Source: Acidobacteriota bacterium
GTDB lineage: Bacteria > Acidobacteriota > Blastocatellia > RBC074
Assembly: GCA_018269055.1 (NCBI GenBank)
Contig: JAFDVI010000003.1
Location: 1 to 38,355 of the forward strand
Direction of reading: 5' to 3'
Length of the DNA: 38,355 bases
The notes under the pieces are model-generated. The model did no database searches and had not been told where the DNA came from. It saw only the letters and a list, made by a program, of their open reading frames with translations. The translations under genes were made by a program, and so were the position numbers. Shown here one piece after another: positions 27,156 to 35,067 of the stretch (positions are counted from its first letter, which is position 1; the number at the start of each line of letters is the position of its first letter).

Positions 27156-27938
27156 ATGGCTGAGACGAAAACCAACCAACCGACCTTTGGGCCGCCGAAA
27201 TCGGCGATCCGTGATATTTTTGAACAATTGTTGATCACGGTGGTGATGGCGCTGTTTTTAATGACCTTTATCGCGCAGGCTGTCGCCGTGCCGACCGGTT
27301 CCATGCAGAACACGATCAACATCGGAGATCATCTGTTCGTCAACAAATTCATCTTCGGTAAACCGACGCCGGGGTTGGGCAAGCTGTTGCCGACGCGCGA
27401 AATTCAGCGTGGCGACATCATCGTGTTCAAATTGCCCAGCGACCCGAAAACCAATTACGTCAAACGCGTGATTGGGTTGCCAGGCGATACGGTTCTGGTC
27501 AAAGGACGCCACGTAATCGTCAACGGCAAGGAAATTCCGGAAGAGCGCGTGATCGTGGACACTCCCGACCCGCGCCAGGGCGCGCTGAAAGTGGAAAAGG
27601 TGCAACCGAAACCTGCTGGCGCTTGGTACAAAGTCTATTACGTCGAGGGACGATCCTCCGACGAAGATCGTCCGGGCGTGGGAGATTCGGCGGCGGAATA
27701 TGCCGTCAAAGAACCGACGACGGTACCGCCGGACAAATACTTTGTGATGGGCGACAGTCGTGACAACAGTTTGGACAGCCGGTATTGGGGATTTGTGCCG
27801 CGCGAAAACATTTTCGCCCGCGCGTTGTATGTCCATTTGTCATTTGATCCCAGTGTCGGCGACCCTGAAAAAGGCGCGACGCTGTTGGATAAAGTGATGA
27901 GCATTCGGTTCAACCGAATCGGAACCGCAGTGAAGTAA
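27156..27938 (+). CDS. lepB: Signal peptidase I
   Basis: Membrane protease that cleaves Sec signal peptides. The 260-residue product has one N-terminal transmembrane helix (residues ~23-43, FEQLLITVVMALFLMTFIAQ), catalytic Ser49 in VPTGSMQNTI and catalytic Lys103 in TNYVKRVIGLPGD, plus the box E GDSRDNSLDSRYWGFVPREN. A ~50-residue insert with an acidic loop (GRSSDEDRPGVGDSAAEYAV) sits before the last box. It lies after asnB with 56 bases of A-rich spacer. The Shine-Dalgarno is poor, but MAETKTNQPTFGPPKSAIRD is the only reasonable start. Confidence 0.96.
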   Translation: MAETKTNQPTFGPPKSAIRDIFEQLLITVVMALFLMTFIAQAVAVPTGSMQNTINIGDHLFVNKFIFGKPTPGLGKLLPTREIQRGDIIVFKLPSDPKTNYVKRVIGLPGDTVLVKGRHVIVNGKEIPEERVIVDTPDPRQGALKVEKVQPKPAGAWYKVYYVEGRSSDEDRPGVGDSAAEYAVKEPTTVPPDKYFVMGDSRDNSLDSRYWGFVPRENIFARALYVHLSFDPSVGDPEKGATLLDKVMSIRFNRIGTAVK

Positions 27939-28095
27939 AAAAAAGGGTGCTGCCCGGAACAAGCAAAAAAATGGTATAAAATACGGTTTCTGCGGGTTGA
28001 AAAAAGGTTCAGTGTGGACCTTTGATCCGTTGAAAGAAGTTGTTGACGCAGGTGGGCAATACAGGTCAGTCGTCAACTTTTCGCGGGAGTAAGTG

Positions 28096-28473
28096 ATGAC
28101 GTCCATTCAAAATGTCGGACGACGATTACCGGAACAGTTTTTGGAAAGCATAGACAAACAGTTGAAACTTCCAGTCGGATTTCGTATGGATGGTTCCATG
28201 GTTAGCCTGGGAGAGGTTCTCAATTTGGGCACCGAAGCCAGGTTGTGGCCGGAATTGGAGACTGAACAACGGGCCGACATCACTGCCAAACGAATCGAGC
28301 TTCAGCCGAAATTCAATTTGGGATTGATTGGAACAGGAACCGTCAGCAAGGAACAGGCAATTGAAGAGGTCAAAAGTCGGTCCAGAATCGGATTGCGGTT
28401 GATAGACATTGAAAATCGCCTGCTGACGAAGTTAATGGCGGAAATTGAGGAAAACGCCGACCTGAGACAATGA
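28096..28473 (+). CDS. Hypothetical protein, partner of the caspase-like gene
   Basis: I do not recognise this 125-residue protein. It is charged and soluble with no signal peptide. The N-terminal half reads LPEQFLESIDKQLKLPVGFR; the C-terminal third is a probable long amphipathic helix pair, TVSKEQAIEEVKSRSRIGLR then LIDIENRLLTKLMAEIEENA. Start ATG 28096 has GGGAG at 28085-28089 upstream. Its TGA overlaps the ATG of the next gene by four bases (ATGA), so the two are translationally coupled and probably work together. A leader of about 157 bases separates it from lepB; a TATAAAAT at 27975-27982 could be a -10 element, but no good -35 is visible. Confidence 0.75.
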   Translation: MTSIQNVGRRLPEQFLESIDKQLKLPVGFRMDGSMVSLGEVLNLGTEARLWPELETEQRADITAKRIELQPKFNLGLIGTGTVSKEQAIEEVKSRSRIGLRLIDIENRLLTKLMAEIEENADLRQ

Positions 28474-29126
28474 CCCACCAAAACACCTCGGCGTCGAATG
28501 CCGCTGTAACCACAGCCAGCGCGCTTGCCATTGAAGCCAATTTCGATGACATCACAAAAGCCGCGTTCAACTACCGTCGTGAACACGTCTATCCGCATCT
28601 GGAAAGCCTGGGAATCCGTGTGCTCCTGCTTTCGGGCAAAAACGCCGTTCGCCGACGGGTGGCCGCCGCCGCAAAAGCAGATGTCAGTTACCTGAGCGGC
28701 GTCGGTCACGGCAGGGAAAATTCCTTCTGCGGTTACAAAAACAAATCCATCTTTCGCGTTGGCAGGTATGCGGCGGAGGAAGTTTCCGGCAAAGCCATTC
28801 ACTTGCTTTCCTGTTCGACTGCCAGCGATTTAGGCGAAGATTTTCTGGCAAAAGGTTGCCGCGCGTTTTTCGGGTACAGGGAAGAATTCGCCGTTCCGTT
28901 TGAAGATTTGGCGGAATTGAATGATCTGGCGGAAGCGTTCTTTGGCAGCGACGCGGAAATTGACCGCGCGTTGGCCGAAAGCGTGCCGGTTGAACAAATT
29001 TTGGACAGGGTGCGCCACAAATTCGATGAAAACATTGTCCGGCTGGACAAACGCGGCCACCGCGAAGCTTCCGCCGCGCTGGAAAGCAATCGGGATCTTT
29101 TGATCGCCCTGTTTGCACAAGATTGA
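28470..29126 (+). CDS. Predicted caspase/CHAT-like cysteine protease fold protein
   Basis: 218 residues, no signal peptide. Two features resemble the clan CD (caspase, gingipain, CHAT) catalytic dyad: a hydrophobic strand ending in VSYLSGVGHG with His80, and a second strand ending in AIHLLSCSTA with Cys115, 35 residues later. The following LGEDFLAKGCRAFFGYREEF looks like the post-Cys helix and strand of that fold. The upstream strand is LGIRVLLLSGKNA. The C-terminal ~75 residues are helical and acidic. It starts in the stop codon of the 125-residue gene (ATGA). Assignment rests on motif pattern only; I could not compare profiles. A non-proteolytic relative of the same fold remains possible. 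Confidence 0.6.
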   Translation: MTHQNTSASNAAVTTASALAIEANFDDITKAAFNYRREHVYPHLESLGIRVLLLSGKNAVRRRVAAAAKADVSYLSGVGHGRENSFCGYKNKSIFRVGRYAAEEVSGKAIHLLSCSTASDLGEDFLAKGCRAFFGYREEFAVPFEDLAELNDLAEAFFGSDAEIDRALAESVPVEQILDRVRHKFDENIVRLDKRGHREASAALESNRDLLIALFAQD

Positions 29127-29231
29127 ATTCGCTACGCGCATTTTGAGCGCACTCCCATCATTTGATACTCTTTCGGCCACGGAACCAAATCTCAAACTGT
29201 TTACCAGCATTTGAATACAAGAGAGAGACGC

Positions 29232-32200
29232 ATGCGAACAAAACTCATGTCTTTGGTGTTAGTTCCGGTCACAGCGCTACTGATTTTTACCGGTGTATTT
29301 CATTCCGCGATGACCGCGGGGTTTCAAACCTCTTCCTCCGCCGAAATGGCGCAAAAACGTGAAGAGCTATACCGGTTGAACAATCTGGGTGTGGCGTTGA
29401 TGGAGCAGTACAAACACGAAGACGCTGTCAAACAGTTCAAACTGGCGCTGGAACGCGACGCTGATTTCGCCATTGCGCGCATCAATCTGGCAATGGCCGA
29501 TTACTTTTTGAACGACGCCAAAGCCGCCGTCATCGAAGCGCAGGCGGCGCTGAAACTCGCCCCGGCAAGCTTGCATGCGCAATACGTGCTCGGCGCGGCG
29601 TACAAAAAAGATCGTCTGTACGACGAAGCCATCGCCGCGTTCAACAAAGTCCTGGCCATTGACCCCAAAGACCCGTACACGAACATTCAAATCGGGCAGA
29701 TTTATTCCTCCAAACAGCAATATGCGCAGGCCGTCGAAGCGTTCCGCCGCGCGATGGAAGCCGAACCGTACAACGCCACGGCGATTTATAGCCTGGCGCA
29801 GGCGATGATTCGTTCCGGCAATCAGCCCGAAGGACAAAAGTTGCTGGCGCAATTTCAAACGCTGAAAGCGTCTGGATATTCGACAACCCTGGGGCTGACG
29901 TATGGCGAGCAGGGCAAATATGCCGAAGCCGTCGTCAGCACGGGCGCGGAACCCGATCTGGTTTCCAAGGAAGGCGCGAAAGTCAGTTTCGCTGACGCCG
30001 CAGCCGGATTGACTGTCAAAACAACGGCCAAACCGCTGTCTTCCGCGCTCGGTCGCAAACTGACAAAAGCTGAATTCAGCGACGAAGCAAAACGCGAGCT
30101 TGTTTCCGCCTTCAGTTCCAACGTCGCGCTGGGAGATTTTGACGGCGACAACAAACCGGATTTGTTTCTCAGCGGCATTGAAGGCGGCAAACCGTTCGTC
30201 AAACTCTTTCACGACGACAACGGAAAATTCATTGATGTGACCGACAAAGCCAAACTCACAACCAGCGGCTTTGTCAGCGGAGCAGTTTTTGGCGATTTCG
30301 ACAATGACGGCGAAACCGATCTGGCCGTTTTCGGTTATCAAACGCTGGCAATCTGGAAAAACAACGGCGACGGCAGTTTCAGCGATGTGACCGAAAAATC
30401 TGGCTTGCCGAAAACGACGACCTGGGCAATGACTGCCGCCTGGGTGGATGCCGATCACGACGGCGATCTGGATTTGTTCGTCGGCAATTTTGCTGACTTG
30501 TCGCAATTTCCCGCCAAAGATTCCGCCACCTTCCCGGACGATTTTGCCGGAGAAGAAAACCGGCTATTTCAAAACAACGGCAACGGCACGTTCACGGACA
30601 TCACTACCAAAACCGGTTTGGGTGGTGGCAAAGCCAAAACCACCGCGGTCGTTCCAACCGATTTCAACAACCAGCGCGACATAGACTTTTTCGTCGTCAA
30701 TTACAGTTCCCCGGCGCAATTGTTCAGCAACCAGCGCGATGGTTCGTTCAAAGAAATTGCGTCTTCAGTTGGAATCAACTTCAACGGCAAAGCTCTGGGT
30801 GTTGGCGCGGGCGATGTGAACAAAGACAACTTTGTGGATTTCTATCTGTCGAATGCCAGCGGTGAAGACGTGTTGTTTTTGAGTGATGGTAAAGGCAGTT
30901 TCACTCCGTCGCCGCGCCGCCAAACCTCGCCATCGCTTTCTGCGCAGATTGCGGATTATGACAACGACGGTTTGCTGGATGTGGTCACGCGAACAGCGGA
31001 CGGCGTGATGTTGCAACGCGGATTGGGGGACAAACTGGCTGAACCAACTTCGGCAATCTCAAATTTGAAATTTGGAAATTCGAGATCGTTCGCGCTCGGA
31101 GATTTCACCAGCGACGGTGGCGTTGATCTGGTCAGTTTCAATGGCGATGGCTTCGCTGTGGCAATGAAATCCGAAGGCTTTGGCAAAAACTTCGCGCGAA
31201 TTCAGCTTGCGGGCAAAACCAGCAACCGCAGCGCCATCGGTGCCAAAGCCGAGCTTCGCAGCGGCAGTTTGCGACAGAAATTGGAACTGTATTCGGCCTC
31301 GCCCGCAGTGGCATCGGTCGGTGTGAAGTTCGGATTGGGTTACAGAACCGCTGTGGATTCGCTGTCGCTGTTTTGGCCCGCCGGAATCATGCAATCCGAA
31401 GTCGGTGTGAAACCCGGCGAAAATCAGATTGACGAACTCGACCGCAAAGGCACTTCCTGTCCGCTGTTGTACGCCTGGAACGGCAACGAATACAGTTTTG
31501 TCACGGATTTTCTGGGCGGATGCGCCATCGGCGCGCGCGAACCCGGCAACACCTGGAGCCAGCCGGACACCAACGAATACGTTCGCGTCACCAGCGACCA
31601 ACTGAAACCAAAAGACGGCGTGCTTTCGATGCGGATGAACAATCAGTTGGAAGAAGTGATCTTTTTTGACGAAACTAAATTGCTGGCCGTGGATCATCCG
31701 GCGGACACGGAAATTTATCCGAACGAACGGTTGATGCCTGGCCCGCCGTATCCCGAATTCAAGTTATATTCGGTCAAAGCGCCGCGTCCGCCCATTGCCG
31801 CAAAAGATGACAAAGGGAATGACATCTTGCCGCTGATCAAAGACATTGACCGCCGCTACCCCGAAGATTTTGAAAAGCTGCGCTTCAAAGGCTACGCGCG
31901 CGAACACGCGATAGAACTGGACTTGGGCGATGTGACGAAGGCCAAACAGGTTTTGCTTTTGCTGACCGCCTGGATTGATTACGCGGATTCGACGGCGAAC
32001 CTGGCCGCATCGCAAGCAGGCGTCGTAATCGTTCCGCCGTACGTCCAGGTCAAAAATGATCGTGGTCAATGGCAAACGGTCATTCCGCAAATGGGGTTTC
32101 CCGCCGGATTGCCCAAAACAATGACGGTGGATTTGACCGGCAAATTCCTCTGTGCCGACAGTCGCGTTCGCATCGTCACCAGCATGCGAATTTACTGGGA

Positions 32201-32738
32201 TCAGATTCTGGTGGATGCGTCCGACGGAAGCGCGCCGATGAACGTCACGACACTTGACCCCATTGCGGCGAACTTGCGCTGGCGGGGGTTTCCGCGCGAA
32301 TACTCGCCGGATGGAAGCAAACCGCTGATTTACGATTACCGTCAGATTGAACCTTTCGCGCCGTGGAAAGCACATCTGGGCAATTACACTCGATTCGGCG
32401 ATGTGCGCGAATTACTGCAATCAGCGGATGATATGTATGTCGTTACGCGCAACGGAGACGAAATTCAACTGGATTTCGACGCGCGCCGATTGCCGCCATT
32501 GCCCATGGGGTGGAAACGCACCTATCTGGTGTTTGCTGATGGCTTCGGCAAAGACATGGATTTGAACTCCGCGCGACCGGAAACGGTTGGCGAACTGCCT
32601 TACCACAAGATGAAAAGCTACCCCTATTCCCCGGACGACGCGTATCCGAGCGACAAGCGCCATCAGGAGTACCTGAAACGGTACAACACGCGCACCATCG
32701 GCAATCAGGCGCAGGCCGCCTGGCGTGGGGTCAAGTAA
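29232..32738 (+). CDS. Secreted TPR / FG-GAP / ASPIC-UnbV repeat protein
   Basis: A 1168-residue exported protein. Signal peptide: MRTKLMSLVLVPVTALLIFT and GVFHSAMTAG. TPR repeats fill about residues 42-215 (e.g. NNLGVALMEQYKHEDAVKQF, YVLGAAYKKDRLYDEAIAAF). FG-GAP/VCBS beta-propeller blades with calcium-type DxDxDGxxD loops run about 295-650 (LGDFDGDNKPDLFL, FGDFDNDGETDLAV, VDADHDGDLDLFVG). An ASPIC/UnbV-like segment follows at ~653-735 (RSAIGAKAELRSGSLRQKLE, VDSLSLFWPAG). The last ~430 residues, from CPLLYAWNGNEYSFVTDFLG on, I do not recognise. Start ATG 29232 has GAGAGAGA just upstream; ATG 29211 is an alternative. Proteins of this plan are frequent in Acidobacteriota; function unknown, probably surface binding or scaffolding. 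Confidence 0.85.
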   Translation: MRTKLMSLVLVPVTALLIFTGVFHSAMTAGFQTSSSAEMAQKREELYRLNNLGVALMEQYKHEDAVKQFKLALERDADFAIARINLAMADYFLNDAKAAVIEAQAALKLAPASLHAQYVLGAAYKKDRLYDEAIAAFNKVLAIDPKDPYTNIQIGQIYSSKQQYAQAVEAFRRAMEAEPYNATAIYSLAQAMIRSGNQPEGQKLLAQFQTLKASGYSTTLGLTYGEQGKYAEAVVSTGAEPDLVSKEGAKVSFADAAAGLTVKTTAKPLSSALGRKLTKAEFSDEAKRELVSAFSSNVALGDFDGDNKPDLFLSGIEGGKPFVKLFHDDNGKFIDVTDKAKLTTSGFVSGAVFGDFDNDGETDLAVFGYQTLAIWKNNGDGSFSDVTEKSGLPKTTTWAMTAAWVDADHDGDLDLFVGNFADLSQFPAKDSATFPDDFAGEENRLFQNNGNGTFTDITTKTGLGGGKAKTTAVVPTDFNNQRDIDFFVVNYSSPAQLFSNQRDGSFKEIASSVGINFNGKALGVGAGDVNKDNFVDFYLSNASGEDVLFLSDGKGSFTPSPRRQTSPSLSAQIADYDNDGLLDVVTRTADGVMLQRGLGDKLAEPTSAISNLKFGNSRSFALGDFTSDGGVDLVSFNGDGFAVAMKSEGFGKNFARIQLAGKTSNRSAIGAKAELRSGSLRQKLELYSASPAVASVGVKFGLGYRTAVDSLSLFWPAGIMQSEVGVKPGENQIDELDRKGTSCPLLYAWNGNEYSFVTDFLGGCAIGAREPGNTWSQPDTNEYVRVTSDQLKPKDGVLSMRMNNQLEEVIFFDETKLLAVDHPADTEIYPNERLMPGPPYPEFKLYSVKAPRPPIAAKDDKGNDILPLIKDIDRRYPEDFEKLRFKGYAREHAIELDLGDVTKAKQVLLLLTAWIDYADSTANLAASQAGVVIVPPYVQVKNDRGQWQTVIPQMGFPAGLPKTMTVDLTGKFLCADSRVRIVTSMRIYWDQILVDASDGSAPMNVTTLDPIAANLRWRGFPREYSPDGSKPLIYDYRQIEPFAPWKAHLGNYTRFGDVRELLQSADDMYVVTRNGDEIQLDFDARRLPPLPMGWKRTYLVFADGFGKDMDLNSARPETVGELPYHKMKSYPYSPDDAYPSDKRHQEYLKRYNTRTIGNQAQAAWRGVK

Positions 32739-32742
32739 ATCG

Positions 32743-32855
32743 AAAGGCAAAAGGCAAAGATCAAAAGTCAAAAGGATGGAGTTTCGTAGTTATCATAAAA
32801 GAAAGTGCCGACCTTTTGCCTTTTGCCTTTTGCTTTTTGCCTTTTGCTTTTTATT
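32743..32855. repeat. Palindromic AAAAGGC / GCCTTTT heptamer repeat
   Basis: The left arm (32743-32775) repeats aaaggcaaaaggcaaag-type words; the right arm (32812-32855) repeats the complement, ccttttgccttttgcctttt and on. The arms are separated by 36 bases. The left arm starts five bases after the stop of the TPR/FG-GAP gene. The right arm lies inside the next coding region and encodes the hydrophobic core of its signal peptide. Confidence 0.75.
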
Positions 32856-34926
32856 TTTACAGGCCTCGGCCCAGACATTTTCTTCGCAAACCTGCTTTCC
32901 TTCGCGCCCGCTTTCGATTGATCGTTGGCGAGGCGAATACTTCAACAACACAGACTTAAGCGGCGCGCCCGCCTTGGTGCGCGACGATACCCAACCGAAC
33001 AACCGGTTTCTGGATTTCGACTGGCAACTCGGCTCGCCCAGCAAAGAATGCGGTGTCAACTTCGATAACTTTTCCGTACGCTGGACGCGCAGCATTGCCT
33101 TCAGCGGCGGCGCGTACCGGTTCACAGTGACGGCGGATGACGGCGTGCGGCTGTTTATTGACGGGCAGGAGCGGTTGAATCACTGGAACGATCAACCGCT
33201 GACCACCTATACCGTGGATGTGCAGCTTTCAGCGGGCAATCACAAACTGGTGTTGGAGTATTACGAGCGTTGGGGCAGCGCGGCGGTCAAGTTGAGTTGG
33301 CAACCGCATCCGTGTTTTGCCGATGTGATGGCGGATCATTGGCATGGAGAATACTTCAACAATGACGCGCTAAGCGGTCAGCCCGCAATGGTGCGCGATG
33401 ATGGCGACGGAATGCTGTTTTTCGATTGGCGCGGGCAGAGTCCGGAACCAATCTGCGGCGTGATGACCAACGGATTTTCAGCCCGTTGGTCGCGGCGCGT
33501 GCCGTTCGGCGCTGGGGCGTATCGTTTTGAAATCAACGGAGCAGGAGCGCGGGTCTTTGTAGACGGCAGGCTGCTTTATGACAAATGGAACGGCGACGCC
33601 AACGGGAGTTTCAATCTGCAACTTGGCGCGGGGAACCATCAAATGGTGTTTGAAGCGCACGGCGGAACAAATGCGCCAATCGCGTTGCGCTGGAATCCGC
33701 TGCCCTGTGTCGCCGAAGTCGCCGAAGATCATTGGCGCGGCGAGTATTTCAACAGCGACAACCTCAGCGGCCAACCCGTGATGGTGCGCGATGATGGCGC
33801 CGGTCAAATTGATTTCAACTGGTTGGACGGCAGCCCTGCGGAATCATGCGGCGTGCGGCGCGATGGATTTTCCGTTCGCTGGAGGCGCGTGGCTGCGTTC
33901 AGCGCCGGTCGCTATCGCTTCGTCGTCGGCGGAAACGACGGCGTTCGGTTTTACGTGGATGGCCAGTTGAAACTGAACGAATGGCGCGAACAGTCGGCCA
34001 GCTTCCTGACCGAAATCGAACTGACCGCCGGGCGGCACGAACTGAAATTGGAGTACGTGGATTTTGGCGGCAGAGCGTCGGTCAAACTCAATTGGCGGCC
34101 TCCGCCGTGCATCACTACGGTTTCAGCGGAACGCTGGCGCGGCGAATACTTCAACAACGCGAATTTGACCGGCAAGCCTTCATTGGTGCGCGACGAAGGC
34201 GATGGCCAACTGGATTTCGATTGGGGGTTGAACGGCCCGGATAGTTTATGCGGCTTGGGCGTGGATAACTTTTCCGCTCGGTGGACGCGCGTGGTGGCGT
34301 TTGGCGAAGGCGTATTTCAATTCACTGTCACGGGTGATGACGGCTTTCGCGTGTTCATTGACGGCCAGTTGAAACTTGACCGCTGGCGCGACCAGATGGC
34401 AACGGAAACCTTTGACGCCTGGTTGACGGCGGGAAATCATCGAATCGTGGTGGAATACTTTGAACACTGGGGTAGCGCGGCGTTGAAGTTCAGTTGGCAA
34501 CGGCATCCATGTTTTGCCGACGTTCAACCCGACCATTGGCGCGGCGAGTATTTCAACAACACGAATTTGAGCGGTCAGCCCTCGATGATTCGCGACGACG
34601 GCGATGGCTCCTTGAATTCCGACTGGAATACGAAAAGTCCCGGCGACAATTGCGGAGTTTTGGCTGATGGGTTTTCCGTGCGCTGGACGCGGCGCTTGAT
34701 TGTGCCTGCGGGCGCGTATCGCTTTACGGCGACGGCGGATGATGGTGTGCGGTTGTATGTGGATGGCAAGCGAATCCTGGACGAATGGCGCGACCAACCG
34801 CCAACCACATTCACCGCCGAAGTGTTTCTGACGGAAGGCAGCCACCGCATCAAGCTGGAATTTTACGACCGCGTAGGCGGCGCTACGGCCAAACTGGACT
34901 GGCGGAAATTGGGACGGAAACCGTAG
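32776..34926 (+). CDS. Secreted protein with five tandem PA14 domains
   Basis: A 716-residue exported protein made of five PA14 domains with a period of about 130-140 residues. Each unit begins W-[RH]-G-E-Y-F-N, e.g. DRWRGEYFNNTDLSGAPALV (from residue ~49), and contains a W-[STR]-R core, F.VTADDGVRLFIDG-type strand, and a C.. junction (PHPCFADVMADHWHGEYFNN). PA14 domains are beta-barrels that often bind carbohydrates. No enzymatic domain is present and the last unit ends the protein. The signal peptide FAFCLLLFAFCFLFLQASAQ (cleavage probably after ASA) is encoded by the heptamer repeat. ATG 32776 follows AAAAGG without spacing, so initiation may be weak; GTG 32725 upstream is in frame but inside the previous gene. 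Confidence 0.85.
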   Translation: MEFRSYHKRKCRPFAFCLLLFAFCFLFLQASAQTFSSQTCFPSRPLSIDRWRGEYFNNTDLSGAPALVRDDTQPNNRFLDFDWQLGSPSKECGVNFDNFSVRWTRSIAFSGGAYRFTVTADDGVRLFIDGQERLNHWNDQPLTTYTVDVQLSAGNHKLVLEYYERWGSAAVKLSWQPHPCFADVMADHWHGEYFNNDALSGQPAMVRDDGDGMLFFDWRGQSPEPICGVMTNGFSARWSRRVPFGAGAYRFEINGAGARVFVDGRLLYDKWNGDANGSFNLQLGAGNHQMVFEAHGGTNAPIALRWNPLPCVAEVAEDHWRGEYFNSDNLSGQPVMVRDDGAGQIDFNWLDGSPAESCGVRRDGFSVRWRRVAAFSAGRYRFVVGGNDGVRFYVDGQLKLNEWREQSASFLTEIELTAGRHELKLEYVDFGGRASVKLNWRPPPCITTVSAERWRGEYFNNANLTGKPSLVRDEGDGQLDFDWGLNGPDSLCGLGVDNFSARWTRVVAFGEGVFQFTVTGDDGFRVFIDGQLKLDRWRDQMATETFDAWLTAGNHRIVVEYFEHWGSAALKFSWQRHPCFADVQPDHWRGEYFNNTNLSGQPSMIRDDGDGSLNSDWNTKSPGDNCGVLADGFSVRWTRRLIVPAGAYRFTATADDGVRLYVDGKRILDEWRDQPPTTFTAEVFLTEGSHRIKLEFYDRVGGATAKLDWRKLGRKP

Positions 34927-35067
34927 CGGTAGCGACCGGGTTAGTTCAAACGCGCTTTCTCTGTACGGCAATGCGGACTTGTACTACATTGGCCGCGCTT
35001 GATTGGCGATGCCGTTTTCCTGCCGGTCAACAATGCCTTCTTCAACCATTCCCGGATGATTCGACCG

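Noticed and set aside
29367..30506. 379-codon minus-strand open frame
   Set aside because: Lies opposite the TPR/FG-GAP gene, whose sense frame has clear repeats; antisense has none.
32743..32855. CRISPR-like array
   Set aside because: The repeat units are 7 bases, contiguous and without spacers; it is a palindromic microsatellite.
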